Below, in pieces: positions 54,812-64,000 of a stretch of DNA of 64,000 nt. Made by a program: the position numbers and the translations under genes. Source of the stretch: Anammoximicrobium sp964409865 (GTDB taxonomy: Bacteria; Planctomycetota; Planctomycetia; Pirellulales; Pirellulaceae); contig CAYPGE010000004.1 in the NCBI GenBank assembly GCA_964409865.1, forward strand, positions 5,057-69,056, written 5' to 3'. Each line of letters starts with the position of its first letter. Position 1 is the stretch's first letter. The notes under the pieces were generated by a model that did not search any database, was not told the DNA's origin, and saw only the letters and a program-made list of their open reading frames with translations.

Positions 54812-56004
54812 TCTCGCAGGTGCCTTGCCCCGTCGTCGCTGCCGCACACCAGGGCGAAGGCGTCGCCGGCCAGTTGCGGCTGACGCTGGCGATACCGGTC
54901 CAGGACGGATTCCACAGCCGCCTCTGCCGCTTGACGCTCCACCAGAGCCACACAACAACCGCGGAAACCCGCGCCACTGAAGCGTGTACCGTACACGCCC
55001 TCGGTGGCGATCAGAATCTCGTACAAATCGACCAACGGCGGGCAGCCGCATTCGTAATTCTGAATGGAACTCTCGCCGGAGGCGGAGACCAGACGGCCGA
55101 AGCCGGCCAAGTCACCGCGACGCCAGCATTCGACCCCTTCCCGGACGCGTTGGACTTCGGAGAAAAAGTGCGCCGCGCGGCGGGCGGGGGGACCGTTCAA
55201 CAGGTGCCGATATTTCGCGTACTCGTCGGGTTCAATGTTCCGCAAGACGGGCACCGCATCCGGCCGGCCCAGCGCCCGCAGCAGCACTTCTGCCGCCGCG
55301 CGGCACTCGTCGACCCGCCGGTTGTAGTCCGTACCGACCAGCGCCTGCTTGAGTCCGGAGAACGCCAACAGGATCGCCGGGGATCCGGCAGGTACCGTGG
55401 ACGGGATCAATTCGTGTTCGCGTGTTCGGCAATCAAGGTACGTCAGATGGCCTCGCCGCGACAGCAAGATCGCCGACTGGTCCAGGATGCCGTTCCGCAG
55501 GCCCAGGTACTCGTTTTCGATCGCCTGGTCCAGGGCGATGTTCTCCTGCGCGGTAACCGTCAGGCCGTTAGCCTCCTCCAGGGCCAGCAGCAGGGCTACG
55601 CCGATCGCGGCGGAGGAACTGAGCCCGCCGCCGTCCAGACGGCCGGCGGTCACTCCTTGGATCCCGCATGGCAGAGGATAGTGCTGCTGTAACGAACGGA
55701 CCGCCCCGCGGGCAAAGTTCCCCCAATCGCCGCCGCGCCGCTCGGGGACGTGATCCAAGGAAAACTGAACGTCTCCCGCGAAGTCCAAGCTGCTCAGCCG
55801 CACTTCGCCTGCCAACGGAGCATAGGCCACGTGGACGGCCTGATCGATGGCCATGGCCGTCACGGGCCCCAACTGATGGTCGATGTGAGCGCCCAACGGG
55901 CAGATGCGATACGGCGACCGCACGACGCGCACGCCGCCCGGCCGCACGCCATAGCGTCGGACCGCTTCCTGCCGCAGTTGTTCGAGGAATACAACTTGGG
56001 ACAT
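54808..56004 (-). CDS. galacturonokinase-like GHMP kinase, right-arm copy
   Basis: Identical to 2941-4137 (398 residues; GAHIDHQ, GGGLSSSAA, GAGFRGCC). Confidence 0.8.
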   Translation of the reverse strand: MSQVVFLEQLRQEAVRRYGVRPGGVRVVRSPYRICPLGAHIDHQLGPVTAMAIDQAVHVAYAPLAGEVRLSSLDFAGDVQFSLDHVPERRGGDWGNFARGAVRSLQQHYPLPCGIQGVTAGRLDGGGLSSSAAIGVALLLALEEANGLTVTAQENIALDQAIENEYLGLRNGILDQSAILLSRRGHLTYLDCRTREHELIPSTVPAGSPAILLAFSGLKQALVGTDYNRRVDECRAAAEVLLRALGRPDAVPVLRNIEPDEYAKYRHLLNGPPARRAAHFFSEVQRVREGVECWRRGDLAGFGRLVSASGESSIQNYECGCPPLVDLYEILIATEGVYGTRFSGAGFRGCCVALVERQAAEAAVESVLDRYRQRQPQLAGDAFALVCGSDDGARHLRE

Positions 56005-56059
56005 GGGACCTAACAAACCTCCCCGCGCCGTATGGGAGACGGGCTGGGGGTGAGGGCCT

Positions 56060-57571
56060 CTACGATGGGACACAGCGTCGCAAGATGGCCAGCGATCGTC
56101 CCTCCAAACGCCACGTTGTCTTGGGAGCGGCGGCAGCGTCCGCCACTGCCACGTATTGGTCGCGCGTCTCGACTTGCGCCGGCTGCTGGCCGTAGTTCGC
56201 CAACACCAGATAGAGTTCACGGTTGGCAAACGCAGACGCGACCACATCCGTGGGCAACGCCTGGCGGAACAATTCCGACTGGCCGATTTCCAGCCAGGCC
56301 CAGGTGCCCTCTTCGACCATCGGCAGGTACTGCTTCAGCCAGCGGGCGTGTGTGGGGCGGGCTTCCGGCCGCCCCGGCACGGAATCCCACCAGCCGTAGC
56401 TGAAGGGGCCGTTCGGGTGGGCTTGGTAGTGTTTCCAGATCGCCCGGCAGTGCCGCGTCCAGAAACAGCGTTCTTCGGGCGGATACTCGATGCCGGAAAT
56501 CGCGGCCCGTTCGCCTGTGAACGGCCGCCCCGCCAGCAGCAGCGGGAATTGCAGGTAGGGGATCGCGTGCAAGTACAATTCGTCCTCGCTGGCAATCGTG
56601 GCTCGGCTCATGTCCAGGCACGGGACGACGTACGGCACATGCCCCTTGACGGCCTCGCGAAAACGGTCGCCTTGCTTCGCTCCTTCGCCGACCCAGAGGT
56701 AGTCGTACACCGTCAGATCGGTCTTGGGAGCAAGGACGTTGCCCCGATGAACTTTGACCACACCCCCGCGACGATGGACTTCGGCGTAGATCAGGGCCAG
56801 CAGATCCGACAATGCTCCGTCGTGGCCGGCGTTTTCCTCGAAGGCCAGCACTTGATCGCCGCTCGGCTGGCCCGCGACGTCTGGTGGCTGACGATAGCCG
56901 AGGTCGTTGTAGACGCCGTCGATGCCGTAGTCGTCCAAGATGCGGACCAGATGCTTGAAGAAGTACGCCCGCCAACCTGGACTGGCCGGCGAACAGTGGG
57001 CGTAGCGGAAGTAGATCTCGACCAGCGGATGATCGTCCTTCGCGGTCCATTCCGGCCGGAAGTCGGGATCGTTTTTCTCGAAGTAGCCGCTGGACACATA
57101 CACGATCAGCTTCATGCCTCGCCGGTGTACCATGTCCACGAAGCGGCGAAAGCCGGCGGGGTTCAGCGGCGCGAGCTTGTGGCCGCCGAACAGACGTTGC
57201 GAATCGTTCCATTCCTCGTGGACTTGGAGCAAGCGAATGCCGTGGTCCCGCAGGCGGTCCAATTCCTGCTCGTCCCAATCATCGGGATCCCAAGGCTTGC
57301 GGCAGGGGTACTCGCCCAAGTTGTAACAGCACTGGCCCGGCAGGTAACCGGTGACCAGATGCTTGCGCAAACATGTACGAATGGCCCGCTGGCAGAAGCC
57401 GATGTTCATCAGCCGTCGCCGGTGATCCGCGGCGCCGTAGCCGGCCAAGACGGCGGGTGTATCCGCCGGCATCGCAGAAATCGCGTGGCCCGCGCCCGTC
57501 GAACGGTTCGCGGGAACAGCCAGTATTCCAGCGGCTGCCGCGCCGGCTTTGAGCAGATCGCGTCGGTGCAT
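56060..57571 (-). CDS. Tat-exported glycosidase-like protein, right-arm copy
   Basis: Identical to 1374-2885 (503 residues). In this arm its divergent Gfo/Idh neighbour is complete. Confidence 0.65.
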   Translation of the reverse strand: MHRRDLLKAGAAAAGILAVPANRSTGAGHAISAMPADTPAVLAGYGAADHRRRLMNIGFCQRAIRTCLRKHLVTGYLPGQCCYNLGEYPCRKPWDPDDWDEQELDRLRDHGIRLLQVHEEWNDSQRLFGGHKLAPLNPAGFRRFVDMVHRRGMKLIVYVSSGYFEKNDPDFRPEWTAKDDHPLVEIYFRYAHCSPASPGWRAYFFKHLVRILDDYGIDGVYNDLGYRQPPDVAGQPSGDQVLAFEENAGHDGALSDLLALIYAEVHRRGGVVKVHRGNVLAPKTDLTVYDYLWVGEGAKQGDRFREAVKGHVPYVVPCLDMSRATIASEDELYLHAIPYLQFPLLLAGRPFTGERAAISGIEYPPEERCFWTRHCRAIWKHYQAHPNGPFSYGWWDSVPGRPEARPTHARWLKQYLPMVEEGTWAWLEIGQSELFRQALPTDVVASAFANRELYLVLANYGQQPAQVETRDQYVAVADAAAAPKTTWRLEGRSLAILRRCVPS

Positions 57572-57744
57572 GGTTTCACTCCTGGGGCGTCTTGGAAGGG
57601 CTGACCGATCGCTCACCAGCATAGCATGCGTCGCGTTTGGTGGCGATGGATGCTGGAACTTCTCCCCCCTGGATGACATGCGGCCCGCAGATCGTTACCA
57701 TGCACAACCGTGATCCCTCAAGTCCCATCCCAAGGAGTCTCCCG

Positions 57745-59061
57745 ATGAACGAACGCCACGAGCCAACCTCCCGCCAACGTTTTTCCCGCCGTCAGTTCCT
57801 GGCCGCCTCGGCCGCAGCCGGAACGGCATTAGGCACGCTGCCCCTGGCTCGCAGCGTCCATGCCGCCGGCAGCGATGTGATCAAGGTTGGCTTGATCGGC
57901 TGCGGTGGCCGCGGCAGCGGCGCGGCGGTCAATGCCATGAACGCCGGGCCTGACGTTCGCCTGATCGCCATGTCCGACATCTTCGACGACAAGGTGAAGA
58001 CCAGCCGTGCGAACCTTAAGAACAACAAGCCCGACCAGGTGGCGGTGGACGACGACCACTGCTTCGTCGGCTTTGACGCCTACCAGAAAGTGATCGACAG
58101 CGGAGTCGACGTCGTGCTGATCGCCTGCACGTCCAAATATCATCCCCTCTACTTGAAGGCCGCCGTCGACGCCGGCAAGCACGTGTTCGTGGAGAAGCCC
58201 CACGCCATCGATCCGCCGGGGATTCATGTCGTCCAGCAAGCGGTCGACGAGGCCCAGAAAAAGAAGCTGAGCATCGTCTCCGGGCTGTGCTGGCGCTACG
58301 ACAAAGCGGTGCAGGAAACGATCCAGCGCGTGCTGGACGGCGCGATCGGCGACATCGTTGCGATCCAGGAAACCTACATGCGTTCGACCTACCGCAACAT
58401 CGAACGCCAGGCGGGGTGGAGCGAACTGGAGTACCAGTTCCGCAACTGGTACCACTTCCGCTGGCTGTCGGGCGACGACGGTCCGCAGTCGCTGTTGCAC
58501 AGCATCGACAAGGCCGCCTGGGCGTTGCGCGAGGAAACGCCGGTCAAAGCCTTCGGTTCCGGCGGCCGTTCGTCCTGCTTCTCGCCCGTCCACGGCGACG
58601 TGTTCGACCACGACGCGATCGTCTACGAGTACGCCAACGGCGTGCGGCTGTATGCCAACGTCCGCGCCCAGGACGGCTGCTACAGCGAGGTCTCGGACAC
58701 GATTCTGGGCACCAAGGGCCGCGCGTACTTGCCCAACAAATGCCGCATCGAAGGCGCCACGAACTGGGAGTACAGCGGACCGAAAGCCAACATGTACGAT
58801 GCCGAGCACGTGGTGCTGTTCGACGCCGTCCGCAGCGGCCAGACCGTGAACGACGGCCTCCGCATGGTCCGCAGCACGATGCTGTCGCTGCTGGGCCAGA
58901 TGGTCTGCTACACGGGCCAGCAGATGACGTGGGAACAGGCCCTCAACTCGCCGTGGCGCGCCGGCCCGGACAACGTCAGTTGGGACATGGACCCGCCTGC
59001 CAAGCCCGGCGCCGACGGGACCTATCCGGTGCCGATTCCGGGGATCACCAAGCTGGCGTAG
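57745..59061 (+). CDS. Tat-exported Gfo/Idh/MocA oxidoreductase, complete copy
   Basis: Predicted 438 residues. The ATG at 57745 is chosen over upstream in-frame starts because CAAGGAG stands before it and the Tat motif SRRQFL then falls at 14-19, followed by an Ala-rich core to about residue 40. Rossmann motif VGLIGCGGRGSGA (48-60); VFVEKPHAID with EKP at 150-152; the C-terminal domain includes WRYDKAVQETIQRVLDGAIG and HSIDKAAWAL. A periplasmic sugar or polyol dehydrogenase is likely; the substrate is unknown. The palindrome's mirror ends at 58944, within codon 400, and the gene continues normally to TAG at 59061. This shows that the right arm carries the intact locus. It converges on the next gene with a 43-bp gap. 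Confidence 0.9.
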   Translation: MNERHEPTSRQRFSRRQFLAASAAAGTALGTLPLARSVHAAGSDVIKVGLIGCGGRGSGAAVNAMNAGPDVRLIAMSDIFDDKVKTSRANLKNNKPDQVAVDDDHCFVGFDAYQKVIDSGVDVVLIACTSKYHPLYLKAAVDAGKHVFVEKPHAIDPPGIHVVQQAVDEAQKKKLSIVSGLCWRYDKAVQETIQRVLDGAIGDIVAIQETYMRSTYRNIERQAGWSELEYQFRNWYHFRWLSGDDGPQSLLHSIDKAAWALREETPVKAFGSGGRSSCFSPVHGDVFDHDAIVYEYANGVRLYANVRAQDGCYSEVSDTILGTKGRAYLPNKCRIEGATNWEYSGPKANMYDAEHVVLFDAVRSGQTVNDGLRMVRSTMLSLLGQMVCYTGQQMTWEQALNSPWRAGPDNVSWDMDPPAKPGADGTYPVPIPGITKLA

Positions 59062-59104
59062 GATCGTCGAGATGGGGCTGACCCGACTGATCCGCCGTCG
59101 TCTT

Positions 59105-61408
59105 TCAAGGTAAATCGCAGTTCTCCTCGCGGGAGAACTCGAGCAGGCAGAGCCCGCGCGGAGGCAGATCAAGCTGCCAAACCGGATCGCGCGAATCGAA
59201 CATGCCCAGACGCTGCCGGCCAGCCTCGTCGATGCGATACACGGCACAGCGGGCACGTAGACCGTACGCTTGGGCGTCGATGGGCAGCCGCAGTCTGAGT
59301 TTCTGGTCGTGAATGCTGGCCAGAACAATGGCCACGTCCCCGTCCGCGGCTTGCCACGCGCCGGCTAACGCCACGGGGTGGGTCCGTTTGGAGGCTCGCA
59401 GGGGCGTGTAGACTCCGATTTGTGCGACGTCGATTTCCTGCTGCGGTACGTCGAGCGCCGGTGGGCGAACCCATGTGCCGTGCAGCAGGTACTTGAGCGC
59501 CTGCATCCGCGTGCGGACCAACCGCGTCACGAAGTCGATTTCCTCGGGGCGTTCCTGCAGTTGCGAAGGCAGGAAATTCGCGAGCATGGGCTGCATGCCC
59601 CAGGCAAAGGTCCGCGACTGCTCCAGCAGGAATTGCTTGCTGAACTTGCGATCCAGCAACGTCAGAGTTCCCGGCAGGGTCTTTTCCGGCGGCCATTTCT
59701 CGTCATAGGGCGGATGAACCAGTCCGGCATAGTTGCCGAAGACGATCGTGCTGCCGTGGTACACCGCTTGAAAAAACGGGATCGGCTCCCAGACGGGACT
59801 CGAACCGATGCGGTCGGCGCTGACGCTCAGGGCCAACGTCAAGTCCAGGCTCCCGATCCACGGCTCGCCGCAGAATTCGCCTCCCAACGCCACGCGGCCG
59901 CGCGTGGAGCCGCGATCGCGGATCTCGGCGGTGAGCATCGCCAAACCGTCCGTCCAATACCGGCCGGTTCCCAAGATATGGCCGTGACTGGGATCGTAGC
60001 AATTGGCTAAGACGCCCGTCTGATCCATGTAGACACCGTCGGCTTTCAGGCCGCAGAAGACTTCTTGCGCCAGACCGGCGTACTTGTCGCGCCAGAATCG
60101 AGTGCCGATGCACATCGGCACGCAGGGCGCCTTCATGAACACATTGTACACCTCCGGCCGGACCTGGCCGTCCGGTCCCTTGACGGCGTACGCCTCGGCG
60201 CCCTCGTCGATCCAACTCTGGGTCTGCATTCCCCACAGACGTTGGTTCATGTACAGGATCGCGTGGACGTCCTGCTGCTGCGCCGCGGCCAAGGCGGCCT
60301 GGAACCGTTCGCTGCCTTCGCGAGGCGGCAGGTATTCGGGAAAACCGGCGTCGTAGGCGCAGTTGTGCCACCAGTGCCACAGCACGCTGACCGGCGTCTG
60401 CAGGTGCTTCCGCATCACCGTCGCCGGCTCCAACACGCCCGGCGACCGGCCGCGATTCCACACCCAGAGTCCGGTCTCGGGCAACCAGGCCGGCGTCAAC
60501 TGGCGGCGCAACCGGCCGCGGCCGGCAATCGTCTTGGCTGCCGGCGACTGGCGATACAATCGCGCCGCGGTCGTCCAATCGCCGTGGAACGCGCCCAGCA
60601 CGACCGCAAAGGGAAGGTGGAACTCGGCCAGCTCGGCGGCCTCCTGTTCCGGCTCGTGCAGGATTTCGAAATGCACTCGTCCCTGCCCGTCACCCCACAG
60701 CGCGAACTCCTTGCGGTAGTTCTGCGGGTCGTCGCAAGCCGCGTAGAAGCCGGGACCATGGTCCTGATAGAAGGCCAGGCACGGCATGTTCAGGGGAAAC
60801 GGATAGCGCCAGGCGAGGCGGGCGCCCTGCTTGTTCTTGCCTTGGATCAGAGCGCGGGGGTTGCGGGCCAGAGCGCCCAACTCGCGCGGAATGGCGAGCA
60901 CTTCCTCGGTACGCTCCCGCAGGCTGGGGACGCGGGGAAACCGGACTTGCGTCAGCCGCACGCCTTTCGGCTTCACGACCGACAGATCCCAGCGGCTGAG
61001 CGATTCGCCCTGTTGGCCGAGCCGGATCAGGACCTCCACGCGCAGCGGTTGCGTCCCTTCGGCTGCAACCTGGTCCCACACCAGCCGCAATCCAGATTGA
61101 TCCGCCGTCAGTCGCTCGATTTTGGGAGGACCAGCGCGCTCGGCGCTCAATTCGTGCGCAGTCTCGCCGTCGCGGACGGTGATCTGCCACAGCCCCAAGG
61201 GCTCCGGACCGCCGGCGAGTTGATTGCAGCCGTCAGGCAACTGGACCAGTTCCAGGAGCGTTCCGTTGGCCGGGTCCAGCCCGATCTGCAACTTGCCGTC
61301 CGCGACCCGCACGGGTTCCACGTTGGCAACGTTACTTTCCTCGGCTGCCGCGGCCAGAGCGGCCCAAGTCCACGCCGCAAGCCCCACCCATGACGCAAAT
61401 CGTTTCAT
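59105..61408 (-). CDS. large exported glycosidase-like protein (DUF6259-type)
   Basis: Predicted 767 residues from the ATG at 61408 behind GGGAGG. The signal peptide covers MKRFASWVGLAAWTWAALAAAA. The N-terminal third is beta-rich (LQIGLDPANGTLLELVQLPD, a galactose-mutarotase-like sandwich), followed by a barrel domain with PVSVLWHWWHNCAYDAGFPE, AILYMNQRLWGMQTQSW and GLKADGVYMDQTGVLANCYD, where Asp/Glu on strand ends could be catalytic, then a C-terminal beta domain. This resembles the DUF6259/GH-like proteins frequent in planctomycetes. Polysaccharide cleavage outside the cytoplasm is probable but the linkage is unknown. It is in unique sequence beyond the palindrome. Confidence 0.7.
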   Translation of the reverse strand: MKRFASWVGLAAWTWAALAAAAEESNVANVEPVRVADGKLQIGLDPANGTLLELVQLPDGCNQLAGGPEPLGLWQITVRDGETAHELSAERAGPPKIERLTADQSGLRLVWDQVAAEGTQPLRVEVLIRLGQQGESLSRWDLSVVKPKGVRLTQVRFPRVPSLRERTEEVLAIPRELGALARNPRALIQGKNKQGARLAWRYPFPLNMPCLAFYQDHGPGFYAACDDPQNYRKEFALWGDGQGRVHFEILHEPEQEAAELAEFHLPFAVVLGAFHGDWTTAARLYRQSPAAKTIAGRGRLRRQLTPAWLPETGLWVWNRGRSPGVLEPATVMRKHLQTPVSVLWHWWHNCAYDAGFPEYLPPREGSERFQAALAAAQQQDVHAILYMNQRLWGMQTQSWIDEGAEAYAVKGPDGQVRPEVYNVFMKAPCVPMCIGTRFWRDKYAGLAQEVFCGLKADGVYMDQTGVLANCYDPSHGHILGTGRYWTDGLAMLTAEIRDRGSTRGRVALGGEFCGEPWIGSLDLTLALSVSADRIGSSPVWEPIPFFQAVYHGSTIVFGNYAGLVHPPYDEKWPPEKTLPGTLTLLDRKFSKQFLLEQSRTFAWGMQPMLANFLPSQLQERPEEIDFVTRLVRTRMQALKYLLHGTWVRPPALDVPQQEIDVAQIGVYTPLRASKRTHPVALAGAWQAADGDVAIVLASIHDQKLRLRLPIDAQAYGLRARCAVYRIDEAGRQRLGMFDSRDPVWQLDLPPRGLCLLEFSREENCDLP

Positions 61409-61652
61409 CGTCGCCTCCCAAAAACGGCCCCTCCGCGGTCGGGAGCCTGGTCCACAAGATGCCTTCGAGTCTCACTCCGTACGATGCGCGCGCCGTGCGC
61501 GCATCCTGGCGTGGCGAGCGGGGTGGCGTGAGCCCCCCGGTTCCCAGCTAGTCGTCCGGTTCAGAACCGGGGGGCTCACGCCACCCCGCTCGCCTGGATT
61601 GACCGAGCCTACCCGCTGGCGATGAACAAGGCAAGGCCGTGCTCGCCCCCCA
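61409..61652. other. intergenic region with REP hairpin
   Basis: 244 bp between the glycosidase-like gene and the 3' end of the dockerin protein gene, both on the minus strand. Apart from the hairpin at 61513-61594 nothing was recognised. Confidence 0.5.
61513..61594. repeat. 31-bp perfect-arm REP hairpin with 20-nt loop
   Basis: Arms 61513-61543 (starting GGCGAGCGGGGTGGCGTGAG) and 61564-61594 are exact inverse copies. The arms closely match those of 25286-25373, whereas the 20-nt loops differ in sequence but not in length. This copy is outside the palindrome, so it independently confirms a dispersed family. Confidence 0.92.
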
Positions 61653-64000
61653 CTACTTTCCCAGCCACGGTGCGGCAATCTCCGGCGAGATTTCCTCCAA
61701 GACCGCCTCCAGGCCAAACAGGTCGGGATCCTCAAGCCACGGATCCGGCCGGTCCAATACTCTGGGAGAATCCCGCTCGACGACCGGCGAAGACCGCTCG
61801 GCATTCGGCACCAGACCTGTGTCTTGGAAGGCGGCGGTTGGCTGAGCCGGGTGATCGAACGTTGGAGATTCGCTGCGGGGTGCTGCAGCGTCAAGCACGG
61901 CGGGGAGGAAACGCAATCTCTCGACCATGCCTTCCATTAGTGTTCTTGACTCCCCCTCACCGAAACCTCCCGGAGGACCGTTGAGATAGTTGACGACCAG
62001 CAGCACGTCCGCGGGCGTGATCGCACCGTCTTCAGTGACGTCGAAGAAACGCGGCGGATAGAACTGCTGCGCCGGGATCTCCGTTTGGCCCACCCGAATG
62101 TTGATGTAGTTGATCGTTTCCAGCGCGTCCAACGGACTGACGATTCCTTCGCTGTTGACGTCAAGCGGATTGACGGGGTTCGTCCAGACGTCGACGGGAG
62201 GTGGGCCGGCGACCACGGCCGCAGGCTCGTACGGCCCGGAACGGGTTGCATCGAATACCAGATCGGCCAAGAAGTAGGCACCGCAGAAATCCGCTGTACT
62301 CTCGATGAACTCAAACTTGCGTTGCCCGGACAAAGGGTCGAAGGAACGAATCAATCGTGTCGTGCCATCGGAGCCCTGGGCGGTCATGATGGCGTCCGCC
62401 CAGCCGTCATTATTCGTGTCGACGGCTGCCACGCGCACCGGCGCGTGATAGCTCTCCGCCATGCCGTCGTACGCGGCGAACTGGGTATGAATCGCCCCCG
62501 TACTTCCATCGAGCACCAGGACTTGCGAGCCTCCGGTGATCCCTGCCCCAACGATCATGTCGGGGATCTCGTCGTCGTTGACCCGCGCGACATCCAGCGA
62601 GACGCCGCCTCGGAACGTCGCGGGGAAAGGGCTGTAACTGCGAACGAGGTGGGCCGTGGTACCGTCGTACGCGAAGACGCGGACAGAACTCCTCATACCA
62701 GCCTCGTTCGCCACGACGATCTCCGTTTTGCCGTCGAAGATCAGTTGGCCATCGGAGTACGTTCCCAGATCCGCCAATGCCACCGTGGCGCCGCCTTTGA
62801 ACGAAGCGCCAAACGGATCGAACGCATAGGTCTTCTCGAAGTAGGAGCCCTTGTTCTCGAAAATCGCCACCCTTGAGCCCATGTAACTCATGGCAACGAC
62901 GATGTCGTTCAATGCATCACCGACGACGTCGCCCACCGCGACGTCCACGCCGCCCGTGAATGATTCGAAGGCGAGAAACGCAAGCTCCTCGAACTCGTCT
63001 CCGTCAATTCCAAACACTCGAATCCAGGGATCATGGTTGCGTCCCGGCGCCGTGACGATTTCGGGAGTCGCGTCCCCCGTCACATTGCCCGTCGCCACCC
63101 GCACGCCGCCCCGGTAGGATTCCTCGTAGGCCGGGAACGAACGGATCAGTTCCCCCGTAACCTGGTTCACGATGTGGACATAAGGTTGGCTGCAATTCGC
63201 CTTGTCCGGGGCGATCACGATGTACTCCTGCGTCACCGGCACCGACGCTCTGGCAATGGCGGGGTCGGTCTCGTTCGAGTCGGCGGTGGCGGTGTTTTCG
63301 ATGAAGCCGTCGCCGCCGCCGTTGGAGACGATGTCGGCCATCGTCACCGTGTGCGTCGCCGTGTACACCCATGTCTCGCCGACCTCCAGTCGCATGTCAG
63401 TGTTGCCGGGGTTGTCCGCCACGCGGGTCAGATCCGTAACGAACGGATCGACCACCGTCACGCCCGTCAGCGTCGTGTTGCCCGTGTTTTGGACCGAGAT
63501 CGTATAGTCGATCACCTCGTCCGGCACATTGGCCGTGCCGCCGGGAACCGCGGCGTCCTTGACGATTTTCAGCGACGGATTCTGCGGCAAATCCACATCT
63601 TCCGCCGCGCTGGCAGGCTGCGATTCGTCGGACAGGGCCAGTGCCTCGTTAAAGAAGTGGCCCGCGTCAATATCCGCCTGCCTGATGAAGTACACACCGC
63701 GAAACGTCGTCGCGTCCGTCTCACCTGCGCCCAGCGTCGTCGGATTCCCGCTGATTGTGACCCCGCTCATTCGGTCCACGACCCGCACGTTGTGCAGCGT
63801 CACGCTGCCCGTGTTCTTCACCGCGAACGTATAGCGGATCGTCTCGCCTTCGTCCGCATCGCCGTCGCTGTTCTCGTCCTGGAACGTCCCCACCTTGACC
63901 AAAGCGATCGACGGCGCCGCCGGCAGCGGCGTATCGGCCGTCGCTGTGGCCGTGACGTCGGGACCGCCCGGAGACGTGGCCGTCACCAACGCTTCGTTGT
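61653..64000 (-). CDS. secreted DUF11 / FG-GAP-repeat / dockerin-type protein, 5' end outside window
   Basis: At least 781 residues; the frame is still open at base 64000 (...NEALVTATSP). Visible order: two DUF11-like repeats (IRYTFAVKNTGSVTLHNVRV and IDYTISVQNTGNTTLTGVTV), then FG-GAP/VCBS-like repeats (VRVATGNVTGDATPEIVTAP, VDVAVGDVVGDALNDIVVAM and three more) forming a propeller, then a dockerin-type segment with two calcium loops (DVNSEGIVSPLDALETINYI, DVTEDGAITPADVLLVVNYL), and a C-terminal tail of about 110 residues. This is a large planctomycete cell-surface or secreted protein, probably involved in adhesion or assembly by dockerin contact. The N-terminal part is not in the window. Confidence 0.88.
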   Translation of the reverse strand, partial: NEALVTATSPGGPDVTATATADTPLPAAPSIALVKVGTFQDENSDGDADEGETIRYTFAVKNTGSVTLHNVRVVDRMSGVTISGNPTTLGAGETDATTFRGVYFIRQADIDAGHFFNEALALSDESQPASAAEDVDLPQNPSLKIVKDAAVPGGTANVPDEVIDYTISVQNTGNTTLTGVTVVDPFVTDLTRVADNPGNTDMRLEVGETWVYTATHTVTMADIVSNGGGDGFIENTATADSNETDPAIARASVPVTQEYIVIAPDKANCSQPYVHIVNQVTGELIRSFPAYEESYRGGVRVATGNVTGDATPEIVTAPGRNHDPWIRVFGIDGDEFEELAFLAFESFTGGVDVAVGDVVGDALNDIVVAMSYMGSRVAIFENKGSYFEKTYAFDPFGASFKGGATVALADLGTYSDGQLIFDGKTEIVVANEAGMRSSVRVFAYDGTTAHLVRSYSPFPATFRGGVSLDVARVNDDEIPDMIVGAGITGGSQVLVLDGSTGAIHTQFAAYDGMAESYHAPVRVAAVDTNNDGWADAIMTAQGSDGTTRLIRSFDPLSGQRKFEFIESTADFCGAYFLADLVFDATRSGPYEPAAVVAGPPPVDVWTNPVNPLDVNSEGIVSPLDALETINYINIRVGQTEIPAQQFYPPRFFDVTEDGAITPADVLLVVNYLNGPPGGFGEGESRTLMEGMVERLRFLPAVLDAAAPRSESPTFDHPAQPTAAFQDTGLVPNAERSSPVVERDSPRVLDRPDPWLEDPDLFGLEAVLEEISPEIAAPWLGK

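Overview
The window looks like DNA of a planctomycete (Planctomycetota, probably a Pirellulales-like lineage). This is an inference from high GC, many Tat-exported Gfo/Idh oxidoreductases, a DUF362 protein paired with a NapH-like ferredoxin, a VIT/vWA protein, a DUF11/FG-GAP/dockerin surface protein, and dispersed GC-rich palindromic repeats.

The dominant structure is one giant, spacerless palindrome. Base x on the + strand is the complement of base 58945-x from base 1 to base 58944, with the axis between 29472 and 29473. Every gene in 1-29472 therefore appears again, inverted, in 29473-58944. I checked the two outer ends and the axis base by base, and every mirrored gene pair has the same translation. 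The left arm stops at base 1 in the middle of a Gfo/Idh gene. The right arm runs through the same gene to its stop codon and on into about 5 kb of unique sequence. The right arm is therefore the better candidate for the native locus. The simplest reading is a fold-back (read or assembly-graph) artefact at a contig end; a real inverted duplication is possible but needs molecule-spanning evidence. Gene counts should be halved until this is settled.

One arm reads as follows (left-arm coordinates). 1-5321: a Gfo/Idh gene divergent from a sugar/uronate cluster (secreted glycosidase-like barrel, galacturonokinase-like GHMP kinase, second Gfo/Idh). 5376-8146: a secreted protein whose frame continues for 49 codons past a UGA that is followed by a perfect hairpin (candidate selenoprotein), then a patch of gene fragments (an unidentified coding remnant, an orphan antitoxin with a broken toxin, an FtsH-like Walker B fragment). 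8147-13714: metallophosphoesterase, DUF362 protein, polyferredoxin membrane protein, PII regulator, third Gfo/Idh. 14309-16511: S41 protease and DUF971 protein. 16557-20308: tetraheme cytochrome overlapping an aldo/keto-reductase-like gene, then an ArnT-type glycosyltransferase. 20639-25145: PAP2 phosphatase, two exported proteins, a heptamer repeat, an aldose 1-epimerase and a small ORF. 25684-29384: VIT/vWA protein, enoyl-CoA hydratase family protein and tRNA-Asn(GTT) 88 bp from the axis.

The unique right end (58945-64000) holds the 3' end of the first Gfo/Idh gene, a large exported glycosidase-like protein, a REP-type hairpin and the 3' part of a secreted DUF11/FG-GAP/dockerin protein that runs off the window. 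Much of the coding capacity is exported (Tat or Sec) and concerns sugar or uronic-acid processing, periplasmic redox and proteolysis. No transposase, integrase, CRISPR array or rRNA was recognised.
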